From NCBI GenBank assembly GCA_934045905.1, contig OW203762.1, forward strand, positions 6,386,001-6,450,000: a DNA stretch of 64,000 nt. Reading direction: 5' to 3'. The translations under genes were made by a program, and so were the position numbers. Positions 42,060-52,700 of this stretch are shown here, in pieces (position 1 is the first letter of the stretch; the number at the start of each line of letters is the position of its first letter). Below the pieces are notes generated by a model. That model did not search any database. It saw only the letters and a list, made by a program, of their open reading frames with translations, and had not been told where the DNA came from. The DNA is from Leuctra nigra. Its lineage: Eukaryota > Arthropoda > Insecta > Plecoptera > Leuctridae.

Positions 42060-43520
42060 GTAGAGCTATTTTTAGCTCTGTCTCCATACATTTTAAATGC
42101 TTGCTCATAAAATCTACCACGTGTCAAAGATTGTGGAACATTGGTCAGTGCTGCCATGTGCTCGTTTGCGTACCATTTCACTCCTGTGTGTCTTTTGCAA
42201 GTTACCTATACTTCCTCTTGCCAATGGTAAAAAAACAGTGTTTTTACGTGAAAAAGTTGCAAACAGTAAATTAGTAAATCTAGAAGTAAGTAATGAGTAA
42301 TGACATTGAAGTCGGTGTTGGACAAGGAGTTCACGTGTCTTGTCGTAAACATTTTGTTGATCCTAGGCGGCATGTATGTAAAAAGTTTAAATCTGACACT
42401 GCACCTCATAGTGTCCTACCTACTAATTACGTTCGAAAAGTGACTATTTTGATTACAAAGATAAGATAATTTTTTTTTTATGCAGCCGGTCGAAGGATCT
42501 CATAGGTGTCAAAAACACAAGTATTCCTGTTGTCACTGTGAGGTGTGATAGTATTAAAGACACAAATGGGATTTGTGCGACCCGACATGACGAGTGGGCG
42601 GACTAAGTCCTTGCTGATGCTGTGTATCACCCAGCCTGCAGCACCAACTTCAGGACTGGGAAGAATATTCCATCCTTCTTCTCAGCTTTCGATCAATCAG
42701 GCGCCATCAGGTGAGTGCTCCCGAGGAAGACCGGCTAATTCTGCCCGACATGACGCGTTTGTCAAAACGATGTTCCATCTTCATTCTTCTAGAATACGAG
42801 GAAGAACAGCTCACGTCCAGGAGTTCGTTCATCACCAAAATGAAGGACCTATTGCCGGACGGAGTTTCCCGTTTATGAATGAAACAGAAAATACTGGAAT
42901 ATTATGGACCTCAGGTATTTATCACGGACATCGCAGGGAAGGCGAACATTGTCACTCTGGTCAGCAATGCGGCTTCTATTTTAGATCAGTTTTATATTAT
43001 CTACCACCAGACTTGACGATACTAATGCAGAAAAGTACCGCATCATTCAAGCTGCAGCTGAATTAATAATAACTGATGTCAAGTTGATGCAATGCCAAGA
43101 AAAAGACTCTTACGTTCCCATCGAAGACTACGCGATTTTCTGAGTAATATTGTTTCTGGACACCGTAACGATTTTAAGATGACTTCCTTGAGACATCGTT
43201 CAAGCAGCACGGCCAAGGATGCTGGAACCTCTTCCAGTTGGTCTTGGTGTACAACTGCAGAACTACATTTCTGACTTGTTTAACTCAAGATTCCTGATCG
43301 AAACTTCGAATAGACTTGGACTTGGACTTGGTTGTATGTACAAGCTTAGACTAAATAAGTTATTTAGTCTAAGGTACAAGGAAGTCCTAAGCTTTCAACG
43401 CAGCGCAGAAGTGGCGTTAAGTGACGATCTCGGAATTCTACCGGGAAATGTTTATGCAATAGGCATAAACAATGGATGCTATAAAGGACCACCATTATAC
43501 ACGAACAAGTGTTGGTGAAT
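42060..43520 (+). pseudogene. Degenerate ORF of the long-TIR transposon, unknown family
   Basis: Broken plus-strand frames. Recognisable pieces include IEVGVGQGVHVSCRKHFVDP (~42306), GICATRHDEWAD and VYHPACSTNFRTGKN (~42570-42660), and GVQLQNYISDLFNSRFLIET with RSAEVALSDDLGILPGN (~43240-43455). Many stops and frame changes. Similar Cys/His-containing N-termini and 'GVQL' blocks occur in uncharacterised repeat-encoded proteins of invertebrates, but I cannot name the family. A transposase-associated role is inferred only from position between the TIRs. Confidence 0.55.
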
Positions 43521-44210
43521 TCAGTGTAATTGACTATTCATTTTTATAAATCGATGTAATATCGATTGATAAATCGGCTTTTTGTACATTAGGGTTGAAA
43601 ATTAAAGTTGACCTTCGTGACCTCACATGGCCTTTGTATTAACCTGAGCTACATTTATAGTAATGTATTTACAATGTAATTGAAAAGACCTTTTAAATGA
43701 TACCCATCAAGCCACCTTTGTCAAGAAAAAAAATCGCGGCATTTTTTTAATTGATTAGTCAATTAAAGCCACTTCCGGTTGGATAATTTTGGAGGACTTT
43801 TGATATGTTATAAAGTGCACATTTATGAATGATTTGCCATCAACCGCGGTTTTCTAGCTCATTAGGGGTGGCTACAGCCCCAATTTTTAATTACATCCAT
43901 ATTTTTGGTTGTTTTAGATCATTAATGGCCGTAATTAGTATCGATTTTTTTTTTAATTTTTGAAATAATTTTTAATAATAGTAGACACATCAAGCTTTCG
44001 TTTGATACCAAACTCGACGTGGTTTACTATTATAGTTTACCGATAATTAGATTGATTGATTTTTCACTAATCGATTAATTAGACCCACGCCCATTAATTT
44101 GATTTCGGAGGACTTTTACTATGTTATGCAGTTTTTTTTCTGAATCCAACGATATCAAAAACGCTTGTGTTGCAATTAGTTTTGGGTCAAATCATTTAGA
44201 CTCTGGACTA

Positions 44211-45190
44211 TAGGTACATACTTAAACAGTACGCAATAAGTTCAGGGTTGTTTTTGTACCACTGTGTTTATTATTGTACATTGGGATTTTGTATGTTCAT
44301 TACCAATGTATTTTCTTTCTTCCATAGCTTTTAAAGTTTTTGAACTACCAATGTATGTGCATGTACATACAGCGTAAAGGAATCGTAATGCAGGATTTAG
44401 TGGGTTGCCAACTTTACAGGGATGAAATTCAGAATACCCAACTCCCAAAAGGACAGAAAGTGTGAACCTCATGCCCCGAAAATCATTTGTTTTGGAAAAA
44501 TCTCATTAGAAACGAATGTTTTATTGTATTTATTTTTATAAATCTTGCACTACATGAGAATTCTTAACATTTGAACTTTTCATTAAATAAATGGGATTTC
44601 ATTATTTACTTGAATAAACTTTTTATACTGCAAGTTTGGTATAAGTTTGATAGATTGCTAGCAGATTGTGGTGATTCTGGAAATGCTGAACTGTCCAGTT
44701 GAAATCCGTAATGTTGGCAACCCTATTTATAAACATCGTTTATGATCTAATACTTAGATATAATGTCAAATGAAACTGTACAAATTAGAAAGAAAGATAG
44801 GTACCTACATTAAAGATGTCTGGTTAAGGAAACTTAAAACTGCTATTGATGTCATAAGTATATTTCCCATGAAGTGGTAATCCCTCTATACTCCTTCATG
44901 CCTCGTCCTTCAAGATTGGGGTCAAAATACCCAACTGACATGTCTGTTTCCGAGAAAATTGGCAAAACAAGTTTCAATCTCTGCTTTGCCACTGTTGAAA
45001 GTCACAGCTTCAATGCAAGTTTCAGCTTACCAAATGGGTACTTCGGGCATACGTTACGAGCACAATGAGTACTTCGGGCATATGTAATGAGCACAATGGG
45101 TAGGAAATAATCTGCTGACTCCAACAATGCCAATAACTCGATAATCTTTAAAAAGTCAGTCTGGTACTTCTTTTGTTTATCGAGGCTTTT
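44211..45190. other. Intergenic, nothing recognised
   Basis: AT-rich. A short 37-bp direct duplication (GTACTTCGGGCAT..GAGCACAATG) lies at ~45040-45100. No gene seen. Confidence 0.5.
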
Positions 45191-45194
45191 GAAG

Positions 45195-45320
45195 GCCAGG
45201 GGTGGGATCGTGTAAAATGACAACTTACTTGTCGCAGCGACAATTTTCTCATTTCAATGTTATTCACGGCCTTCTCGCTGGGACAAGGAAGTTGTCATTT
45301 TACACAATCGTTCCCCAGGA
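45195..45320. repeat. Palindromic MITE
   Basis: Arms GGGATCGTGTAAAATGACAA and TTGTCATTTTACACAATCG pair around a ~60-bp core containing GGCCTTC/GAAGGCC-like motifs. Confidence 0.75.
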
Positions 45321-45444
45321 GACCATTTCAATGATTCTTGAGGTGAGATAAACCAGAAATTTTGCTTTCATCCATTTGTAATGGTGACTGAACTTCAATA
45401 TTAGGAATGAATGAGTATTAATATTGACATAAGTCAAACGGAAC

Positions 45445-45721
45445 AGGTTGGGTGAGTGGTTACGCTCTGAACTTGTATTCCGGAGGCCCGGGTTCGATTC
45501 CCGCGGCCGTCCTTCCTGACTGGGGTTTTTTCGTTGTTTTCCCTCAGTCGACAGGCAAATGCTGGGAAGGTACCCTACTAATAGGCCACGACCGCCTCCT
45601 TCCCACCTTCCATCCTTACCTACTCTTCACCATCATCTCCCAATCATCATCATAATCATTCATCCGTCGCCATTAGCCTCGCTGCAGAACAGTGCGACGT
45701 TAAGCCCCAGACAAAAAAAAC
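45445..45721 (+). mobile_element. tRNA-derived SINE
   Basis: The head resembles a tRNA with Pol III boxes: A box GGTGAGTGGTTACG and B box GGGTTCGATTCC (45490-45501). A non-tRNA body follows, and the tail is GACGTTAAGCCCCAGAC then A8. An imperfect duplication AAGTCAAA(C/T)GG flanks it (~45431 and ~45722). The A box to B box spacing and tail identify a SINE rather than a tRNA gene. Confidence 0.88.
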
Positions 45722-45870
45722 AAGTCAAATGGCAATTAATAGAACTTGACTCCAAAAGTGTGCAATGCAAAATAGATAGAATTGACGAACTCTTCTACTC
45801 CAGAGGTACAAAATTAAAAAGATACATTGTCATATTAAAAACGTGAAAATCCATATATTTTCCGAACCCT

Positions 45871-46149
45871 TCACTTTGAGATGGACTGAGAGACCTCGTC
45901 CTGAGACGGTGCCTCGGCTTGGATGCCGCTGAATGCCTCGAAGACGGGGAAGGAGGACCAGGCCGCTGACGGGAAGGAGCGGGTGCTGAGAGAGCTGTCC
46001 GACGCCACGGAGTCGTCGAGTGGCGCGTGGCTCTCTTTCCACTCGATCAGGCGCTGCATGTCGCGCAGGTTGCGGTGCGCCGACTCCACCACCTGGCAGT
46101 AGCGCGGCATCAGCTGCTGCCCCATCGTCAGGCACTCCAGCGCGCGAAG
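45871..46149 (-). CDS. TPR-like gene last exon, stop TGA
   Basis: 279 bases, acceptor CTGGTCAG. It encodes LRALECLTMGQQLMPRYCQV and VESAHRNLRDMQRLIEWKES, then a Ser/Asp-rich tail to SQSISK and TGA at 45873-45871. Confidence 0.82.
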   Translation of the reverse strand, partial: LRALECLTMGQQLMPRYCQVVESAHRNLRDMQRLIEWKESHAPLDDSVASDSSLSTRSFPSAAWSSFPVFEAFSGIQAEAPSQDEVSQSISK

Positions 46150-49100
46150 CTGACCAGAGCAAACGTAGAGTTGGAATCATCCGAAATGTCGGCTTCGAAT
46201 ATTCAATTGGATGTTCGTAGACAAAAATTTTGTATTTGATATTATTAGGAATTATTAGAAATTTTATGTTTTTGAAAGACATGTTCAAGTTTTAGAATAC
46301 CCTGATCCTCACTTGTTTTCAAGATATAGTTTAAAAAATATCAGTTCCTATATTTATTTATTCAAAGTAATTTATTTCTAATTTTATTTAAAATTTCCAA
46401 ATGGATTTATAAGGGATTTGTTTTCAGCAAACTCTAAATTTTGGTCAGAAATAAACATTTAAAGTGCAAAACATTGATTTCTCTCTAGTGAAACACTACC
46501 TATTTGTATTACTGATTGGTGTCATGGGGAGGGGGGATCATAACAGGAGTTAATTTTTCCTACCACAGTGTAGAAACTAGACTTCTAAGCATAATATCAT
46601 TGATCTATGAGAATCTCCCGTGCAAAGTGGTCACCTCGTCGACTTGGTTGCGGAGTCCTAGCGAGTAGTAGAGCGACATGGAGCTGAGGAAGTGCGTCCT
46701 GGCTTCTTCCGCATCACCCATGGTCAGCTTGTACTCGCCCAAGTGCTGCTCAACTTCAGCCAGCTGCTGCTTCAAGCCCCGCTCCTCTGCCAACTCCTTC
46801 ACCCTGTGTGATCAAGACATGGAGCTGACATCGCCCAAGTGCTGCTTCAAGCCCCGCTCCTCTGCCAACTCCTTCACCCTGTGTGATCAAGACATGGAGC
46901 TGACATCGCCCAAGTGCTGCTTCAAGCCCCGCTCCTCTGCCAACTCCTTCACCCTGTGTGATCAAGACATGGAGCTGACATCGCCTAAGTGCTGCTTCAA
47001 GCCCCGCTCCTCTGCCATCTCCTTCACCCTGTGTGATCAAGACATGGAGCTGACATCGCCCAAGTGCTGCTTCAAGCCCCGCTCCTCTGCCAACTCCTTC
47101 ACCCTGTGTGATCAAGACATGGAGCTGACATCGCCCAAGTGCTGCTTCAAGCCCCGCTCCTCTGCCAACTCCTTCACCCTGTGTGATCAAGACATGAAGC
47201 TGACATCGCCCAAGTGCTGCTTCAAGCCCCGATCCTCTGCCATCTCCTTCACCCTGTGTGATCAAGACATGGAGCTGACATCGCCCAAGTGCTGCTTCAA
47301 GCCCCGCTCCTCTGCCAACTCCTTCACCCTGTGTGATCAAGACATGGAGCTGACATCGCCCAAGTGCTGCTTCAAGCCCCGCGCCTCTGCCAACTCCTTC
47401 ACCCTGTGTGATCAAGACATGGAGCTGACATCGCCCAAGTGCTGCTTCAAGCCCCGCTCCTCTGCCATCTCCTTCACCCTGTGTGATCAAAACATGGAGC
47501 TGACATCGCCCAAGTGCTGCTTCAAGCCCCGCTCCTCTGCCAACTCCTTCACCCTGTGTGATCAAGACATGGAGCTGACATCGCTCAAGTGCTGCTTCAA
47601 GCCCCGCTCCTCTGCCAACTCCTTCACCCTGTGTGATCAAGACATGCAAACACACCCTGTGTGAATTGATATGTGGCCATCTGTGATTAAACATTGATCT
47701 GTGGCCATTGGCCATGGCAATAACCAGTGACATGACATGAATTGAATTACCATTTAAACTAACTAAGTATTAGTCGCAGCAGAGTATTGAAAATTAGCCT
47801 TTAGTAAAAAATTCACAGATGAACTAATATTTAAAACGAAAACAAATATTTAGAACCCCAAAATGTAACAAACATCACAGAACAACATTAAAAAAGACAA
47901 CAGGGTGTCTTCGGAACAGATGGCCAAGTGCATGTGCTTCTCCGTGTTATCCAGGAGTTGGTAGAGGATGATGGAGGCCTCCAGCATCTTGTGTAGTTAT
48001 TTACTTGTTGAGACGCAACAGGGTGTCTTCGGAACAGATGGCCAAGTGCATGTGCTTCTCCGTGTTATCCAGGAGTTGGTAGAGGATGATGGAGGCCTCC
48101 AGCATCTTGTGTAGTTACTTACTTGTTGAGATGCAACAGGGTGTCTTCGGAACAGATGGCCAAGTGCATGTGCTTCTCCGTGTTATCCAGGAGTTGGTAG
48201 AGGATGATGGAGGCCTCCAGCATCTTGTGTAGTTATTTACTTGTTGAGACGCAACAGGGTGTCTTCGGAACAGATGGCCAAGTGCATGTGCTTCTCCGTG
48301 TTATCCAGGAGTTGGTAGAGGATGATGGAGGCCTCCAGCATCTTGTGTAGTTACTTACTTGTTGAGACGCAACAGGGTGTCTTCGGAACAGATGGCCAAG
48401 TGCATGTGCTTCTCCGTGTTATCCAGGAGTTGGTAGAGGATGATGGAGGCCTCCAGCATCTTGTGTAGTTACTTACTTGTTGAGACGCAACAGGGTGTCT
48501 TCGGAACAGATGGCCAAGTGCATGTGCTTCTCCGTGTCATCCAGGAGTTGGTAGAGGATGATGGAGGCCTCCAGCATCTTGTGTAGTTACTTACTTGTTG
48601 AGATGCAACAGGGTGTCTTCGGAACAGATGGCCAAGTGCATGTGCTTCTCCGTGTCATCCAGGAGTTGGTAGAGGATGATGGAGGCCTCCAGCATCTTGT
48701 GTAGTTACTTACTTGTTGAGACGCAACAGGGTGTCTTCGGAACAGATGGCCAAGTGCATGTGCTTCTCCGTGTCAACCAGGAGTTGGTAGAGGATGATGG
48801 AGGCCTCCAGCATCTTGTGTAGTTACTTACTTGTTGAGATGCAACAGGGTGTCTTCGGAACAGATGGCCAAGTGCATGTGCTTCTCCGTGTCATCCAGGA
48901 GTTGGTAGAGGATGATGGAGGCCTCCAGCATCTTGTGTAGTTACTTACTTGTTGAGATGCAACAGGGTGTCTTCGGAACAGATGGCCAAGTGCATGTGAG
49001 CCTCGCACTGCTTCTCTGTGTCATCCAGGAGTTGGTAGAGGATGATGGAGGCCTCCAGCGCGCGAGATGCGGCCTGGCAGTCTCCCACCGCCTCCAGCAT

Positions 49101-49737
49101 CTTGCCGAGCTCCAGCTGACACTCTGCGCGCGCAGCGGTGCTGTCCGCTTCCTCGGCGCGGCGCAGCGCCTGCGTGCACAGCCTAAGCAACAGGACGACG
49201 TTTTCAGTTTTCAATTTTCGTATCTTTTTCAAGAGAGCATTATTTTGAGAGAGTGCAAGAAACCAAATCCTACAAATTGTGATAAGAAGGACCCAGTTGG
49301 CACACATTGTTTATTGGTCCATTAAAAGTCATTTAAGAAGGGGAGGCAATCTGCAAAAGCGTGCAGAGACTCTGTGACGGTCATTTTCCAAGATGCCATA
49401 TTTTCATATTTTTGTTGAATTTTGGTGAACTTGATAAATTTCTGAAATGGAACCCTGAACTGAAACTGAACTGACTTGATAAAGATTGTGATGTGACGAT
49501 GTCCGATGAACTGACCTGACCGCCTTGTTGCTGGGCTCCATGTCCTGCGCCTGCAGCAGCTGCGCCTTGTAGAGCTGCCTGCACACAGCCACGTGCAGCG
49601 TGTCCTGCGCATCGTCCCCCTGCGCATCGTCCACGGCCCACAGCTTGCCTGCGCTCAACGTGTTCGCCTGCCCCAGCTGGTGCGCAGCCTCGTCCACACA
49701 GTCCAGCTGGCGCATCAGGTAGCGCCCGTAGATGTAT
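45871..49737 (-). CDS. TPR-like helical-repeat protein, last four exons (5' part outside window)
   Basis: Exons 49737-49516, 49182-48949, 46803-46635 and 46149-45871 join in one frame (phases 2, 2, 0) and end in TGA. The product is a run of Ala/Leu/Glu-rich helix pairs typical of tetratricopeptide repeats: ALRRAEEADSTAARAECQLE, GDCQAASRALEASIILYQLL, CEAHMHLAICSEDTLLHLNK, MGDAEEARTHFLSSMSLYYS, then a Ser-rich C-terminal tail. TPR proteins are scaffolds for protein partners; the specific family (axonemal or other) is not recognised. Three of its four exons have a tandem array grown from one of their splice junctions. Earlier exons must lie at or beyond the right edge. Confidence 0.75.
46150..46634. 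other. Last intron of the TPR-like gene
   Basis: AT-rich; nothing else recognised. Confidence 0.6.
46635..46803 (-). CDS. TPR-like gene exon (source of the 75-bp array)
   Basis: 169 bases, acceptor TCACACAG, donor GAG|GTGACC. It encodes VKELAEERGLKQQLAEVEQH, LGEYKLTMGDAEEARTHF and LYYSLGLRNQVDE. The first base completes Lys from the upstream exon. Its acceptor and first ~50 bases seed the array just upstream. Confidence 0.82.
46804..47655 (-). repeat. 75-bp tandem array with splice acceptor in each unit (~11 units)
   Basis: Period exactly 75 bp (marker ACCCTGTGTGATC at 46801, 46876, 46951 and on to 47626). On the minus strand each unit has TTGATCACACAG|GGTGAAGGAG and then the first bases of the exon at 46803, joined to a piece resembling AGCTCCATGTC from inside that exon. 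The unit length is a multiple of 3 and lacks stops in some frames, giving spurious 325-328-codon frames on both strands. In the gene's own frame each unit contains TGA. Confidence 0.95.
47896..48948 (-). repeat. 118-bp tandem array with splice donor in each unit (~9 units)
   Basis: Units start at 48003, 48121, 48239, 48357, 48475, 48593, 48711 and 48829, plus a partial first one at ~47896. On the minus strand each carries the 3' end of the TPR exon (CCTCCATCATCC .. CTGTTGC(A/G)TCTCAACAA), the donor GTAAGT and ~13 intron bases, then re-enters the exon at AAGATGCTGGAGG. All units lack 12 bases (AGCCTCGCACTG on the plus strand) that the real exon has, and they skip 42 bases between two GCTGGAGG repeats. 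Confidence 0.95.
48949..49182 (-). CDS. TPR-like gene exon (source of the 118-bp array)
   Basis: 234 bases, acceptor TTGCTTAG, donor AACAA|GTAAGT. It encodes LCTQALRRAEEADSTAARAE, then QLELGKMLEAVGDCQAASRA and on to LLHLNK. It completes the Arg codon left by the previous exon and hands two bases to the next. Its 3' end and donor are repeated nine times downstream (47.9-48.95 kb). Confidence 0.8.
49183..49515. other. TPR-like gene intron
   Basis: Ordinary 333-bp intron between two phase-2 junctions; nothing else seen. Confidence 0.65.
49516..49737 (-). CDS. TPR-like gene, third-last exon in window group (edge of satellite)
   Basis: 222 bases, donor AG|GTCAGT. It encodes YIYGRYLMRQLDCVDEAAHQ and HVAVCRQLYKAQLLQAQDME. 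The acceptor TGTGTGTCAG|ATACATCTAC is itself the last unit of the 23-bp satellite, so the true 5' boundary is inferred from frame (1 base + 73 codons + 2 bases). Confidence 0.72.
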
Positions 49738-52700
49738 CTGACACACACACGTAGATGTATCTGACACACACACGTAGATGTATCTGACACAAACACGTAG
49801 ATGTATCTGACACACACACGTAGATGTATCTGACACACACACGTAGATGTATCTGACACACACGTAGATGTATCTGACACACGCACGTAGATGTATCTGA
49901 CACACACACGTAGATGTATCTGACACACACACGTAGATGTATCTGACACATGTAGATGTATCTGACACACACACGTAGATGTATCTGACACACGCACGTA
50001 GATGTATCTGACACACACACGTAGATGTATCTGACACACACACGTAGATGTATCTGACACACACAAGTAGATGTATCTGACACACGCACGTAGATGTATC
50101 TGACACATGTAGATGTATCTGACACACACACGTAGATGTATCTGACACACGTAGATGTATCTGACACACACACACGTAGATGTATCTGACACATGTAGAT
50201 GTATCTGACACACACACGTAGATGTATCTGACACACGCACGTAGATGTATCTGACACACACAAGTAGATGTATCTGACACACACACGTAGATGTATCTGA
50301 CACACACACGTAGATGTATCTGACACACGCACGTAGATGTATCTGACACACACACGTAGATGTATCTGACACACACACGTAGATGTATCTGACACACACA
50401 CGTAGATGTATCTGACACACACACACGTAGATGTATCTGACACACACACGTAGATATATCTGACACACGTAGAATTATCTGACACACACGTAGATGTATC
50501 TGACACACGCACGTAGATGTATCTGACACACCCACGTAGATGTATCTGACACATGAAGATGTATCTGACACACACACGTAGATGTATCTGACACATGTAG
50601 ATGTATCTGACACACACACACGTAGATGTATCTGACACACACACGTAGATGTATCTGACACACACGTAGATGTATCTGACACACGCACGTAGATGTATCT
50701 GACACACACACGTAGATGTATCTGACACACACACGTAGATGTATCTGACACACACACGTAGATGTATCTGACACACGCACGTAGATGTATCTGACACATG
50801 TAGATGTATCATTATTATTATTATTAAGTCTATATTCTCAACAGAGCCAGGCTCCACTAGTGAGAATGTAATATAGAGAAGGGAGGAGAGGAAACCCGGT
50901 ACCGGCATGTAGCCTACTCCTGACGAAAGATACCAAGGGGACCAACGGCTTAACGTCCCTTCCGAAGGACGGTGTAACATTCACAGCACGAGCCTCCACA
51001 ACCCGCGCCGTCGAGAGACTGATAACAGGTGGAGGAAGGTCGTCACACTGACCCCCAAACACCCCAGTCTCTCTGACCCAACGGCAGCAACCTGGCAAGG
51101 CAGAGTTGAATGGTCACCCATCCAATCGCTGACCGCGCTCAATGTTGCTTAACCTCGGTGATCTAACGAGAACCGAGGTATCCAACACACCAGCCGTTTG
51201 GCTGTATCTGACACACGTAGATTTATCTGACACACACACACGTAGATGTATCTGACACATGTAGATGTATCTGACACACACACGTAGATGTATCTGACAC
51301 ACGCACGTAGATGTATCTGACACACACAAGTAGATGTATCTGACACACACACGTAGATGTATCTGACACACACACGTAGATGTATCTGACACACGCACGT
51401 AGATGTATCTGACACACACACGTAGATGTATCTGACACACACGTAGATGTATCTGACACACACACGTAGATGTATCTGACACACACACACGTAGATGTAT
51501 CTGACACACACACACGTAGATGTATCTGACACACACACGTAGATGTATCTGACACACGCACGTAGATGTATCTGACACACACACACGTAGATGTATCTGA
51601 CACACACACGTAGATGTATCTGACACACACACGTAGATGTATCTGACACACACACACGTAGATGTATCTGACACACACACACGAAGATGTATATGACACA
51701 CACACGTAGATGTATCTGACACATGTAGATGTATCTGACACACACACGTAGATGTATCTGACACATGTAGATGTATCTGACACACACACACGTATATGTA
51801 TCTGACACACACACACGTAGATGTATCTGACACACGCACGTAGATGTATCTGACACACACACGTAGATGTATCTGACACACACACGTAGATGTATCTGAC
51901 ACACACACGTTGATGTATCTGACACACACACGTAGATGTATCTGACACACACACGTAAATGTATCTGACACACACGTAGATGTATCTGACACACACACGT
52001 AGCTGTATCTGACACACACACGTAGATGTATCTGACACACACACGTAGATGTATCTGACACACACACGTAGATGTATCCGACACACACACGTAGATGTAT
52101 CCGACACACGCACGTAGATGTATCTGACACACACACGTAGATGTATCTGACACACACACGTAGATGTATCTGACACACACACGTAGATGTATCTGAAACA
52201 CACACGTAGATGTATCTGACACACACACGTAGATGTATCTGACACACACACGTAGATGTATCTGACACACACACGTAGATGTATCTGACACACACACGTA
52301 GATGTATCTGACACACACACGTAGATGTATCTGACACACACACGTAGATGTATCTGACACACACACGTAGATGTATCTGACACACGCACGTAGATGTATC
52401 TGACACACACACGTAGATGTATCTGACACACACGTAGATGTATCTGACACACACACGTAGATGTATCTGACACACACGTAGATGTATCTGACACACACGT
52501 AGATGTATCTGACACACACACGTAGATGTATCTGACACACACACGTATTGTATCAGACACACACACGTAGATGTATCTGACACACACACGTATATGTATC
52601 TGACACACACACGTAGATGTATCTAACACACACACGTAGATGTATCTGACAAACACACGTAGCTGTATCTGACACACACACGTAGATGTATCTGACACAC

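Larger units (their letters stand above)
39332..44210. mobile_element. Large transposon with ~620-bp terminal inverted repeats, family unresolved
   Basis: The outer ends TAGTCCAGAGTCTAAA (39332) and TTTAGACTCTGGACTA (to 44210) begin long arms: 39332-39614 plus 41483-~41825 on the left pair with ~43600-44210 on the right (for example GATTAGTCAATTAAAGCCAC, ATGAATGATTTGCCATC, AAGCTTGATGTGTCTAC on the left against their complements on the right). The left arm is split by element H copy 3. The inner 1.8 kb holds degenerate coding remnants. No target duplication was clear. Arm length is unlike most hAT or mariner elements; superfamily unknown. Confidence 0.8.

Noticed and set aside
45445..45560. 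A tRNA gene
   Set aside because: Only A and B boxes are tRNA-like; no full cloverleaf was found, and the SINE body, A-tail and flanking duplication follow.
46678..47733. 325-328-codon open frames on both strands
   Set aside because: They arise from the 75-bp array, whose length is a multiple of 3. The gene's own frame carries a stop in each unit.
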